DNA of 64,000 bases from a virus, in the IMG/VR virus record IMGVR_UViG_3300030333_006551, positions 62,001 to 126,000 of that record. One strand, 5' to 3'. The translations under genes and the position numbers were made by a program. Shown in pieces: positions 7,856 to 15,821 of the stretch. Each line of letters opens with the position of its first letter. Position 1 is the stretch's first letter. The notes below the pieces were generated by a model. That model saw nothing but the letters and a program-made list of their open reading frames with translations, was not told the DNA's origin and did no database searches.

Positions 7856-8620
7856 ATGAATACGAAAGAAACCACCCCAGAAGCTTTTTCTCTGACTGAG
7901 GAGGAGGAAATTGCTAGTATCTTAGAGCATCTTCCAAGTGATGTTGAGATACAGGTAGAAGTCCCTTCCAGGGGAAAGTTTTATGGATCGAATTTTGATG
8001 AAACAAAAGTCTCTGTTCGTCCTATGAGTTTTGAGGATGAAAAGGCAATTATTACAGCGCAAAACGATCCTTCAATAGATGGAGCTAACCTACTTCTATC
8101 TAGATGCGTACAGGGCTTAGATGTTGAAAATTTGCTTTTAATGGACAAATTGTTTCTTATTTTAAAAATTAGAGAATTATCTTATGGCTCTGAATATAAA
8201 GTCATGTCCTTATGCTCTAAGTGTAATGCTGAAAATAAGCTATCTATTGAACTTGATAAATTAATCAATGTTAGTATCCCTGATGATTTTACGGATCCTC
8301 AGGAGATTTATCTTCCAAAGATCAAAAAAAATTGTAAGGTAAGAATGCCTAGGGTTACTGATGAGGCTTATCTTACCAACCCTGACAAAACACTTGACCA
8401 ACTCTGGAGGTTCGTTCCAGAAATAGGAGGCAGCAAAGATAAAGGTGTCATCGCCAAAGTGATTAAGAGATTACCCATCTCAGATCTACATACAATAATT
8501 AACGCAGTATCGAATACTGAATATGGTATTCAAACTGAAGTTAAATTTATTTGTTCAACTTGTAGTGAGCACAACGCGATAGCCTTGCCGATTACGCCAA
8601 ATTTTTTCTCTCCGAATTAA
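7856..8620 (+). CDS. 26: T4 gp26-like baseplate hub / tail assembly protein (zero-frame product)
   Basis: A 254-residue protein of the T4 gp26 type (T4_baseplate family), needed for assembly of the baseplate hub. The conserved core is the segment VPSRGKFY (around 40) and VSVRPMSFEDEKAI (58-71). Two CxxC pairs (CSKC and CSTC, near residues 121 and 236) suggest a zinc ribbon. The zero frame ends NFFSPN at 8620. Just before the stop lies a tandem slippery sequence, and the -1 frame stays open for another 64 codons, so a longer 314-residue form is expected. That is the layout of tail tape measure chaperones in many tailed phages. Confidence 0.75.
   Translation: MNTKETTPEAFSLTEEEEIASILEHLPSDVEIQVEVPSRGKFYGSNFDETKVSVRPMSFEDEKAIITAQNDPSIDGANLLLSRCVQGLDVENLLLMDKLFLILKIRELSYGSEYKVMSLCSKCNAENKLSIELDKLINVSIPDDFTDPQEIYLPKIKKNCKVRMPRVTDEAYLTNPDKTLDQLWRFVPEIGGSKDKGVIAKVIKRLPISDLHTIINAVSNTEYGIQTEVKFICSTCSEHNAIALPITPNFFSPN
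8599..8608 (+). promoter_or_regulatory. Programmed -1 ribosomal frameshift site (tandem slippery heptamers)
   Basis: The zero-frame codons are CCA AAT TTT TTC. They contain two overlapping canonical X XXY YYZ heptamers, A AAT TTT (8599-8605) and T TTT TTC (8602-8608). Slipping back one base leads into the downstream open frame. I saw no obvious stem or pseudoknot just downstream. Confidence 0.75.
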
Positions 8621-8799
8621 CTGATGGATTAACTTTAAAAGACCTAATTCAAGAAGCCTATATACTAATAAAGCATGTGGGCTTAAGTTATAGCGATGTT
8701 CTACACTTAACTAGGTCTGAAAGAGTTATATTTATGAATCTTCTTATGGAAGAGCAGGAGCGAGAAAAAGATGCCATTAGTAAATCAAACATCAGTTAA
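8605..8799 (+). CDS. -1 frame extension of the gp26-like protein (tail assembly chaperone C-terminal part)
   Basis: This frame is open from 8569 to the stop at 8797-8799 and has no ATG near its beginning, so it cannot easily be translated alone. It reads as real protein: helical, with SELTDGLTLKDLIQEAYILI, then LTRSERVIFMNLLMEEQERE. The pattern of an ER..F...L..E helix near the end is usual for C-terminal parts of phage tail chaperones and gp26-neighbour ORFs. A -1 slip at 8599-8608 joins it to the gp26-like protein (250 residues plus 64). Its last 29 bases overlap the next gene, which starts at 8771. Confidence 0.7.
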   Translation, partial: FLSELTDGLTLKDLIQEAYILIKHVGLSYSDVLHLTRSERVIFMNLLMEEQEREKDAISKSNIS

Positions 8800-9799
8800 T
8801 GATCGTCATAATAGACCAAGCGTACTTTCTAGAGTGCTGCTTAGATCCTTTTTTATAGATGATGGGATTCCTAGAAACCCTTATGCTATTAGATCAGTAC
8901 ACATTTTTAACAAGAATGACCATATAGCCCCTAACACAGTTTTAGGCGAAGATGGTCTAATTTCGGAGGAAGGTGCTGAGAAGTCCTTAATGGTATTTGG
9001 ACCTGCGGCAGAGGATGGTGAAACACTAACTGCTAGTAATTTTGATGAAGATTCCTACACAGGAGAAGTAAATCCTGCTCCTACTGAAGGACAGCAAGAT
9101 ATTACTAATGTCGGTACAAGCGGCATCTATAATTTAGGTAAAAAAGTTGGAGAATACGGCGTAGTTTTAGATGGCTTTAATGCCGGGAACATTTCAGGTG
9201 TTGATAGAGTAAATCAGTTTATTGTTCAAAACACAGCATCATCAACCGCAAAATACATTGATGTTTGGACAGTAAAGTTTAGCCCTAATTCTGATTGGCA
9301 GGTTGTTATAAATGACTTTGAGCTTTTTGCTGATACTTTTGTAACTTTAACTCAGCCTTTACTTCTCACTGCAAAAAATAAACTATTTAACAGACGCATA
9401 AGGTTAGGTTCTGATGTTTCTATTAAGGTAGGAACTGAAATCACGATTCAAAATCGAGATATTGACGAAGCTACTAAAAATGCATTAAAAGGCTCTTCTG
9501 TTAGTGGTGTAGAGATCAAAATGCATAAGCATAATGAAGATGTAAATCTTCCAGCTAGAGTGTTAGTTGCTTCTTCAACCGATGTTGAAGTAACTTCAGA
9601 TAACACAATAGTTTGGAATTTTGATACAACAGACCTTAGAGGTAAACGACCAGGAGACACCTACGATGAAGGCGAGGAGGTTCCAATTTTTGATGATGAT
9701 GATTTAGGGTCAAGAACTGGTACTTATTCTATTCAAGTTTCATATGATTTAATTGATCAGCACATAGTTAGCCCACTATTTTATCTAATAATTAGTTAA
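8771..9799 (+). CDS. Unknown structural protein, probable tail or baseplate component
   Basis: A 342-residue protein, not recognised. The first 60 residues (DRHNRPSVLSRVLLRSFFIDDG and a VHIFNKND stretch) are charged and probably folded. The rest is beta-rich with many Thr, Val and Asp and an acidic loop (residues about 295-315). It ends with a hydrophobic strand (SPLFYLIIS). It starts inside the frameshift extension of the upstream gene. Location between gp26-like and tape measure clusters suggests a tail role, by context only. Confidence 0.75.
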   Translation: MPLVNQTSVNDRHNRPSVLSRVLLRSFFIDDGIPRNPYAIRSVHIFNKNDHIAPNTVLGEDGLISEEGAEKSLMVFGPAAEDGETLTASNFDEDSYTGEVNPAPTEGQQDITNVGTSGIYNLGKKVGEYGVVLDGFNAGNISGVDRVNQFIVQNTASSTAKYIDVWTVKFSPNSDWQVVINDFELFADTFVTLTQPLLLTAKNKLFNRRIRLGSDVSIKVGTEITIQNRDIDEATKNALKGSSVSGVEIKMHKHNEDVNLPARVLVASSTDVEVTSDNTIVWNFDTTDLRGKRPGDTYDEGEEVPIFDDDDLGSRTGTYSIQVSYDLIDQHIVSPLFYLIIS

Positions 9800-9819
9800 C
9801 TTATTAGATTCGTAGAGTA

Positions 9820-9827
9820 TATAAATT
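9820..9827 (+). promoter_or_regulatory. Candidate late promoter TATAAATT
   Basis: TATAAATT differs from the T4 late promoter TATAAATA in the last base. It ends 14 bases before the ATG at 9842, with AGGAG between as the ribosome binding site. The position before a virion-type gene supports it, but the motif is short. Confidence 0.3.
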
Positions 9828-9841
9828 AGGAGATACACCCA

Positions 9842-10396
9842 ATGGCTATTACAAAATACACAATAAGCAAAGGAAGCTTCGGGGACGCGGAAAATGGCGA
9901 AACATTTGCAGCATCAGGAAGCACCTTCGATAACAGTGGAATCACTGGAGATTGGAGAGTACATATTCAAAATATTGAAATCATGTACCGCAGAAAGACT
10001 CAGTATAAGCCTGAAGATGGTACAGAAGATTTTAATTACATCGAGGCTAGTTATACTATTGAAACTTCTAGAGAGCATATTTACGCAACCGCAAGTGGTG
10101 GCGACTTCTTTAAACCCCATGTTTTAGAGCTTCAGAGTGACTCCTCGACTGGTGGTGTAGGCTTAAGTGGCACCATTAGAACCCAAGAGATGGGGTTCAT
10201 GCGAAGACTTGTGCAAGAGGATGATGTTGAATCACAAACCAGAACAACTGCATCAGTTAATGCATGCAGGCTTCCTGGGGCTTACAATGCAAGTTTCGAT
10301 ACTTCCACCACGGTAAACGGGACAATATTTGATATTTGTCAGGCAGCAAAGCAAAAATCCTGTCCTGAATTTGAATTAGCATTCTTAGATCTCTAA
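9842..10396 (+). CDS. Unknown virion-type protein
   Basis: A 184-residue protein without a recognised family. It has a well-placed AGGAG site and a TATAAATT element upstream, which fits late expression. Composition is typical of a small structural protein: Gly/Ser/Thr-rich ends and a middle part with alternating hydrophobic residues (YIEASYTIETSREHIYAT). Four Cys lie in the last third. It converges on the primase gene, and the two stop codons are nested in one CTAA at 10393-10396. Confidence 0.7.
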   Translation: MAITKYTISKGSFGDAENGETFAASGSTFDNSGITGDWRVHIQNIEIMYRRKTQYKPEDGTEDFNYIEASYTIETSREHIYATASGGDFFKPHVLELQSDSSTGGVGLSGTIRTQEMGFMRRLVQEDDVESQTRTTASVNACRLPGAYNASFDTSTTVNGTIFDICQAAKQKSCPEFELAFLDL

Positions 10397-11403
10397 AAGG
10401 TTTGGTTTAGCTGCTGATTAGCGATGGTTTCGTAGGTATAATCGTACTGATTTTCATGAATCCAAGAACTTAAGTTTTCCTCCTTAATATGTGCTTCATT
10501 CCAATCTTTTGATGTTTGTGGGGGAAACACTACACTAAATTCAGGCATTAAATACTGCCGTCTTTGAGTTTCGAACTTAGCCAAACCCCGAACCCCTGCG
10601 TCATCATTGTCATATGCAAGAATTATCTTACCTGAAAACTCTTTGAGCATTTGCATTTGGACCCCCGAGATTGAGCTTCCGACAGTGCAAGTAGCATTAA
10701 AGCCATGTAGGTTTAATGTAATAGCGTCTAGGGGACCCTCGCAGATAATTAGGTGATCAGCGTCATAATCAAATGGGTACAGAATATTACTGGCTTTGAT
10801 TCCTTCGTCAACAGAGGGATTTAGGTACTTGGGTTGTATGTCAGGTGATAAAGCACGGGCCTGGAAAAAGAAAATTTCACCCATGTCATCCTTGAACGGG
10901 ATAATTAGACGATCCTTATACCTCCCTTGTGTAGCTAGATAGTATGGAGCCTCTTCAAATTTAGAAGTATTGAAGAGCCCTCTGGACATAAGAAAGTTCC
11001 AAGCTTTTATCACCTGATCATTCTTTGATTCATAACTATTGATGTTTATAGGGATGAAACCTTGTAGATCTAAGGTTGATTCTACTTCAGTACTTTCTTT
11101 CTTTTCAGATGTTCTTTCCCACGCTGCATAGTTATTATCCTCTAACTCACGAAATAAAAGGGCCGACTCCGCTCGTTTATACGAAATACCTTCTAAAATC
11201 GAGTATAAACGGATGAAATTTCCTGTTTTACCTGTTTTGAAGCATTGCCACAAACCTGAGGTGAGATTGACGCTCATATGTTTTTTGTAGTCATTTTCGA
11301 TGAAAAAGGATGGGATTATAAGCTCTGCATGGTTGGATGATTCTTTATAATCGCTGCCCACTTTTTCAATGAGGTAGTCTTTAATGAACTGAGGATTTAT
11401 CAT
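10393..11403 (-). CDS. DnaG-type primase (T4 gp61-like) with degenerate zinc-binding domain
   Basis: A 336-residue primase with a TOPRIM domain: the EGPLDAI glutamate motif and the DNDDAG aspartate motif follow the expected spacing. The N-terminal part has the order of a DnaG zinc-binding domain (SGLWQCFKTGKTGNFIRL), but only one of the usual zinc ligands is left, so it probably binds no zinc. It would make RNA primers for lagging-strand synthesis with a helicase not present here. I prefer ATG at 11403 (MINPQFIKDYL); an ATG at 11460 would add 19 residues that overlap the divergent nuclease gene. The stop is nested with that of the convergent gene. Confidence 0.88.
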   Translation of the reverse strand: MINPQFIKDYLIEKVGSDYKESSNHAELIIPSFFIENDYKKHMSVNLTSGLWQCFKTGKTGNFIRLYSILEGISYKRAESALLFRELEDNNYAAWERTSEKKESTEVESTLDLQGFIPININSYESKNDQVIKAWNFLMSRGLFNTSKFEEAPYYLATQGRYKDRLIIPFKDDMGEIFFFQARALSPDIQPKYLNPSVDEGIKASNILYPFDYDADHLIICEGPLDAITLNLHGFNATCTVGSSISGVQMQMLKEFSGKIILAYDNDDAGVRGLAKFETQRRQYLMPEFSVVFPPQTSKDWNEAHIKEENLSSWIHENQYDYTYETIANQQLNQTF

Positions 11404-12169
11404 GTTTATAAATACAATAAGTAATTCGAAACGAGACACATTTAAGCAGTGCAAGCTCAAGTACCGCTACAAGTATGTAGACAAACTTGAGGAGCCTGAC
11501 TCATTAAATACCGACGCTCTTCATTTTGGCTCATATATCCACAAAATCTTTGAGGATGGAGTCCAAAGCACTACTTTTGAGCAACTAAAAGGTATATCAG
11601 AAGACTTAAAAGGAAATTATAAGTTTTCCAAGAGCTATAACAACAAAATAGACCCTTGTTTAAAGAATTTTCTACGCCTAAATGCTTCTTTTTCAGAAGT
11701 AGGTACAAGTGAACAGCATTTTAACCTAGAGATTGCGGAAGGTATCACCATTAACGGATATATTGATAGGATTATCAAAGGGCGTAACGGTGGATATCTC
11801 GTTTTAGACTACAAAACATCTAAAAGAGAGAAAAGTAAGATAGACCTCTTCCAAGATAGCCAAATGAAAGGCTATGTATATGCCGTGCATAAGCTCTACA
11901 ATATTCCGATTGAGAGTATTACTGCTGGTCACTACTACCCTCTGTCGGATAACTTAGTGACCGTGAAATATACCTCTGCTCAGATACGAGCACACATTAA
12001 GAGTGTGCTAGATGATGTATGGAAAATCAGAAAGGCTAAGAAAACTGATTTAACTCCCATGCAGAATCAGTTCTGCAATTGGTGCGCGTATAAAAGCTAC
12101 TGCACTGAGTTTAATGAGGGTTGTGTCGTTCAACAACGACTAAGCGAGGCTAAGAAGCGGAGCGGTTAA
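11402..12169 (+). CDS. Cas4/AddB-like PD-(D/E)XK nuclease with Fe-S cluster signature
   Basis: A 255-residue nuclease of the RecB/Cas4 group. Catalytic residues are seen in order: His47 (HFGSYIHKIFE), Asp122 (GYIDRI), Asp136 and Lys138 in LDYKTSK, and Gln154. Four cysteines, Cys17 near the N terminus and Cys225, Cys228 and Cys234 (CNWCAYKSYC), form the C...CxxCx5C pattern that holds a [4Fe-4S] cluster in Cas4 and AddB. A role in DNA end processing or recombination is likely. The start has GAGGA eight bases upstream. Its ATG overlaps the start of the divergent primase gene within CATG. It is a candidate client for the phage IscU. Confidence 0.88.
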   Translation: MFINTISNSKRDTFKQCKLKYRYKYVDKLEEPDSLNTDALHFGSYIHKIFEDGVQSTTFEQLKGISEDLKGNYKFSKSYNNKIDPCLKNFLRLNASFSEVGTSEQHFNLEIAEGITINGYIDRIIKGRNGGYLVLDYKTSKREKSKIDLFQDSQMKGYVYAVHKLYNIPIESITAGHYYPLSDNLVTVKYTSAQIRAHIKSVLDDVWKIRKAKKTDLTPMQNQFCNWCAYKSYCTEFNEGCVVQQRLSEAKKRSG

Positions 12170-12446
12170 AGAAGTTATAAAGCATCCAACTTGTACCAGA
12201 GCCTAAAGCTCCGTCAAGTAAAAGGCAATTTGTGGGCGAAAGGTATGTATACCCTAAAAGAACGCCAACCCAAAAACCAAAGCAAAGAGGGCAGCTAAAG
12301 AGCTTGCCTAAAAAATCGCTTCTATTTCTAATAGCAGTTCTCCATTTCTCAAAAATGGTGCCATCGGTAACTATGAGGGTGAGGCTAAAGCAAACCAAAA
12401 CCCACATAAAAAAGCTGTGTAAATCTGTCATTTGAATATCAATCAT
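12150..12446 (-). CDS. DUF1360-like small membrane protein
   Basis: A 98-residue membrane protein with two to three hydrophobic segments: about 11-28 (FFMWVLVCFSLTLIV), 50-68 with the signature SCPLCFGFWVG, and a weaker one near 78-92. The CP.C..FW motif is typical of DUF1360 proteins, whose function is unknown. A small multi-span protein could be a holin candidate, but no evidence favours that over other membrane roles. The start overlaps the stop of the preceding minus-strand gene (ATGA). Its 3' end overlaps the nuclease gene by 20 bases in convergent orientation. Confidence 0.7.
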   Translation of the reverse strand: MIDIQMTDLHSFFMWVLVCFSLTLIVTDGTIFEKWRTAIRNRSDFLGKLFSCPLCFGFWVGVLLGYTYLSPTNCLLLDGALGSGTSWMLYNFFNRSAS

Positions 12447-12742
12447 AATAAGTGTTTCGTTAATTTCCCTGTCAATAAGGGTCTGTAGATATCTATATCT
12501 ATTGTCTCAAAAAAGTTAAGGACTTGATCTCTTGAATATTTACATTTCTTAGTTAAATATAAGTATAAAGTATTTATTTTCAATACTTTACCTTTATTTA
12601 TAGTATGTAATATTTTTAACTGAAAATGCTTAATAAATTTTTCACTATACTTATGTCTCCATTTCTCCGTAAATTCATTACTTAGCGTATGATTAAGGAG
12701 ATCAAGAAAATCAATTAACTCGATGTCTACTGTATTACTCAT
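12443..12742 (-). CDS. Unknown small basic helical protein
   Basis: A 99-residue protein that I do not recognise. It is rich in Lys, Leu and Ile and looks largely helical (FLDLLNHTLSNEFTEKWRHK, then KYSRDQVLNFFE), with size and charge usual for a small nucleic acid-binding or host-takeover protein. It is the first gene of a two-gene minus-strand unit with the DUF1360-like gene (ATGA overlap). It starts 35 bases from the divergent late gene at 12778. Confidence 0.6.
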   Translation of the reverse strand: MSNTVDIELIDFLDLLNHTLSNEFTEKWRHKYSEKFIKHFQLKILHTINKGKVLKINTLYLYLTKKCKYSRDQVLNFFETIDIDIYRPLLTGKLTKHLL

Positions 12743-12760
12743 TGTTTAACCATTAATATA

Positions 12761-12768
12761 TATAAATA
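12761..12768 (+). promoter_or_regulatory. T4-type late promoter TATAAATA
   Basis: An exact TATAAATA ends 9 bases before the ATG at 12778. It stands at the head of the long tail and baseplate operon, in the gap between divergent genes. T4 late promoters have this sequence and are read by RNA polymerase with gp55, and a gp55-like gene is present at 61041-61385. Confidence 0.55.
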
Positions 12769-12777
12769 TAGACAGAC

Positions 12778-13272
12778 ATGGCTAAATTCTCTAAAACTTT
12801 CTTGAATAAACTTTTGGACCTTGTTTTGGCAGGGTCTTTCGGTAATCCCGAAACTGTTGAAAAAATGGGACTACGGGAAAATACTACCCAGCTATTTAAA
12901 GGTAGTAGCCTTATTGATGCAGGGGATATGGTTTATTTTAGTTATACGGGAGAAGAACGACTTCTTTTCGTAACTAAAGCCAGGGGAGGTGGTGGTATTT
13001 ATAATACTCCCCAAAATAATAAAGTAATCTCTGGATTTTTAGTTAATGATGTACCTGTAGAAGTAATTCATACTGTTCTTACAGGGCTATATAAAAATGC
13101 ACAGAGGTACGGGTTTCCCGTCAGATCGCTATTTACTTATAAAGCAACAAAAGGACTATCCAGGGTGTTTAGATCTGAAAATTTTAGAACTTTTATGACA
13201 ACCAAAGTTGATGGTAATATAAATCAACTTAATATGGAAATAAATCCGAACGCAGAAATTACTGAGCAATAA
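12778..13272 (+). CDS. Unknown protein, first gene of the tail operon
   Basis: A 164-residue protein with no recognised domain, immediately behind a TATAAATA element. The middle holds a strand-rich part (DMVYFSYTGEERLLFVTKARG, then a glycine stretch), followed by a helical part and a basic segment (KATKGLSRVFRSENFRTF). Its stop overlaps the start of the tape measure gene as TAATG, so the two are probably translated together. Context suggests a tail assembly role. Confidence 0.7.
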   Translation: MAKFSKTFLNKLLDLVLAGSFGNPETVEKMGLRENTTQLFKGSSLIDAGDMVYFSYTGEERLLFVTKARGGGGIYNTPQNNKVISGFLVNDVPVEVIHTVLTGLYKNAQRYGFPVRSLFTYKATKGLSRVFRSENFRTFMTTKVDGNINQLNMEINPNAEITEQ

Positions 13273-14885
13273 TGGTAAGTCAGAACCAAAACACTTTTTT
13301 CACTCTAAATGAGTCACTAAATCTAGTTTATACAGGTTTAGATGGACTCAGAAAATCCATGGATATGGGTCATTTGGCTTTTAACGCTTTAATAACACCA
13401 GTAAAGGAATTAGGAAGAGCAGTTCAAGAAGCTAATAATCTGCAAAAACAATCGCTTGCAATAGATAAAACTTTAGCAGGGTTAACCGAAGGAAATAATG
13501 CAGCACTAGCGTCTTTACGAGGGGGCTTTGCCGAAAATACTCAATCTCTTATAGAACTAAGAAGCGCGGGTTTTGATAAGTTAAACCCTGCAACGCTCCA
13601 ATTAGCGACTTTTATGAGAAACACTGGGCAAAGCACTCAGGGTCTTATGAAATTAAATCAGCTTCTCTTTAATCAGGGAGGGTTAACTGAAAATTCATTA
13701 AACAGCTTATCTGAAAATTTGATGTATACTTCTACTGCTTACAATATCACAACTACTGATTTAATTGGAGCAGTCCAGGAACTTTCGGGTAAAATGGGAA
13801 CTTTCGGTCAGTTAGGTATTGCTGGTCCTTTATCTGATGCTGTAATTGAATTAACTGGTCGAATGGGAGCGCAGTTCGGAAGCACTATTGGAAAGTTTGC
13901 CTCTGTACTTGCAGATCCCGCAACTAGCTCTTCACTGCTTCAACGATTAGGATTATTAGAAATTGCTAGGGATATTAGAGCGGGAACACTGTCACCCTCT
14001 CAGATGACTGAGAGACTGTCAGACGCAATCTCTATCGGTGCTAGACAAACTCAAGCTCTTACAGGTGGAGCAGGAGGGGAGTTAGGTGAAGTATTCACTG
14101 CGTTACTTGGTATCGCAGGTGGAGAAGGTGGTTTGGGGCAGATGGCTTTACAGTTAAATAGAGCAGGCATGGCACCTGAAGGACCAGAACAGGTCTTAGC
14201 AAATCAGATGCGAGAGTTAAATATATTATTTTCTGAAATAGGTGAACCATTAAAAGAAATGGGTGCTATTTTATTACCACCTATAGTAGATATTTTAACT
14301 ACACTAAAAACTCCACTAAAAATTCTAGTAGCAACACTATTCCCTGCTCTTATTGGAGTAGCTACAACTTTATTAACCGTTCAAGCTACTAGATTTGCCA
14401 TAACAACGGCACAGTGGGTGGCTACACAAATACAGGGGAAAACCTTAATCGGTGCCATAGGTAGCTTAATAGGCGCTACTCATGGGAATACAATAGCACA
14501 AACTAAATCCGCTACCGCTGCACTTGCTGCGGGTGGAGTAATAGGCATTTTACTTGGCGCTGTTGTAGGTATAGGTACGATGGCTGCATCAATGTCAAGC
14601 ATAGCAAAATCAAGTGAAGAAAGCCTTCAAATGGAGAAGGATAAATTCCACAACGAACAGAGAAGGCAGCAGATGGATGTTGCAAGTACAAACTCCTTTT
14701 TACAAATGGCAAAAGCTATTTCATCCGATGCAGGAATTGCTATGGCGTTCCGACCTGATTTATTAGATCCTATTCGTAGAGATGAAGTAGCTAGATCAGT
14801 AATTGATTACTTAGATGAAATAGCCCGAGGTGTTGCAACTCCAGCACCAACTGATGTTGGTTTAATTATAGGAGCGACCCCATAA
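13272..14885 (+). CDS. Tail tape measure protein (T4 gp29 analogue)
   Basis: A 537-residue protein with the usual features of a tape measure: long Leu/Gln/Ala helices, Gly/Ala-rich stretches, and two strongly hydrophobic segments (about 348-370 with LFPALIGVATTLL, and 412-440 with GGVIGILLGAVVGIG) as expected for a protein that enters the host membrane at ejection. T4 gp29 has 590 residues; at about 0.15 nm per residue this predicts a tail near 80 nm (inference). It follows its upstream neighbour by a TAATG overlap and precedes baseplate-tube genes, the T4-like order. Confidence 0.8.
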   Translation: MVSQNQNTFFTLNESLNLVYTGLDGLRKSMDMGHLAFNALITPVKELGRAVQEANNLQKQSLAIDKTLAGLTEGNNAALASLRGGFAENTQSLIELRSAGFDKLNPATLQLATFMRNTGQSTQGLMKLNQLLFNQGGLTENSLNSLSENLMYTSTAYNITTTDLIGAVQELSGKMGTFGQLGIAGPLSDAVIELTGRMGAQFGSTIGKFASVLADPATSSSLLQRLGLLEIARDIRAGTLSPSQMTERLSDAISIGARQTQALTGGAGGELGEVFTALLGIAGGEGGLGQMALQLNRAGMAPEGPEQVLANQMRELNILFSEIGEPLKEMGAILLPPIVDILTTLKTPLKILVATLFPALIGVATTLLTVQATRFAITTAQWVATQIQGKTLIGAIGSLIGATHGNTIAQTKSATAALAAGGVIGILLGAVVGIGTMAASMSSIAKSSEESLQMEKDKFHNEQRRQQMDVASTNSFLQMAKAISSDAGIAMAFRPDLLDPIRRDEVARSVIDYLDEIARGVATPAPTDVGLIIGATP

Positions 14886-14888
14886 GTT

Positions 14889-15818
14889 ATGACTATATTA
14901 AGAATAGATTCACATATTGAGGAAAGATCAAGACTTGTTTTTGTGTTCCCAACTCATGATAAAGATGTTAAGAGAATATTACCTTTCTTTGAGAATGTAA
15001 CAATTAAGGAGTCTAAGTCTGCTAAATTAGTAAAATATAACCCTATCGGTAGATCATCAAATTCTTTTGGATACACAGGTGCTGACTCTAGAAAATTAGC
15101 ACTAACTTTTAACATGACTTTGCCAAACATTCAAAGTTTTGTTACAGCAGGGATTGGATCTAATTTAGGCATGAGAAGAAGAGATAAGTCAGTTGAGAAT
15201 TTACAAAAATCTTTCTTCCAAGACTTTACCAATCAAGAACGACTGGGGCCTGCTCGTTCAAGTAAATATGAAAAACAGTGGGAAGAAATTTTAGGAAAAG
15301 ATCCTACTGGATCAGGGGGAGAAAATAACGAGGAATACGATCTTTTAAAGTATAAAGAAAAAGTAGAAGATAGTCCTTTACTTGGAATGGATGAGATGAA
15401 ATACCGCATAATTGATGCGATTGTATATTGGGCCAATTTAATTCGATCAAGTGTTTTAAATAACGCACAAAATCCTTTCTATGGACCTCCAATTGTTCGC
15501 TTAACCTATGGTGTACTATATCAGAACATACCTTGTGTATGCACTTCTTATCGAATATCTGCTGATGATAAAGCAGGTTATGACCAAAGAACTATGCTTC
15601 CTAGAGTGATAGGTGTTAGCATGGACCTTTTAGAGGTGCGAGAGGGAGACAGAGGAGCTTATAAGCAAGCGGTTCCAATTAGTCGAGATAACTTAGCAGG
15701 TTGGGAGTCTATTGTTCTTAGCGACTACCAATCTACTGATCCCATGATGAGCAGTTCGGATGTAGTCCCAGGAAAACCGATGACAAGCAGGGATGACGAT
15801 AAACCTAGATGGAGATAA
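14889..15818 (+). CDS. Baseplate / tail-tube junction protein (gp48/gp54-like candidate)
   Basis: A 309-residue protein. Its N-terminal part (FVFPTHDKDVKRILPFFENV, then SKSAKLVKYNPIGRSS and a YTGADSRKLALTFNM strand pair) resembles tube-like proteins that connect the baseplate to the tail tube. A middle charged helical region follows (residues about 100-165), and then a strand-rich end (VRLTYGVLYQNIPCVCTSYRI). Location between the tape measure and gp53 supports a tube-cap or tube-initiator role like T4 gp48 or gp54, but a specific assignment is not certain. Confidence 0.6.
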   Translation: MTILRIDSHIEERSRLVFVFPTHDKDVKRILPFFENVTIKESKSAKLVKYNPIGRSSNSFGYTGADSRKLALTFNMTLPNIQSFVTAGIGSNLGMRRRDKSVENLQKSFFQDFTNQERLGPARSSKYEKQWEEILGKDPTGSGGENNEEYDLLKYKEKVEDSPLLGMDEMKYRIIDAIVYWANLIRSSVLNNAQNPFYGPPIVRLTYGVLYQNIPCVCTSYRISADDKAGYDQRTMLPRVIGVSMDLLEVREGDRGAYKQAVPISRDNLAGWESIVLSDYQSTDPMMSSSDVVPGKPMTSRDDDKPRWR

Positions 15819-15821
15819 TAA

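Noticed and set aside
11407-11414. TATAAATA at the nuclease start as a late promoter
   Set aside because: It lies inside the coding sequence just after the start codon, so it could not drive that gene from its usual distance.
11404-11460. Longer primase start at 11460
   Set aside because: It would overlap the N terminus of the divergent nuclease, including its first Cys ligand region, and the extra residues look unrelated to primases. Not fully excluded.
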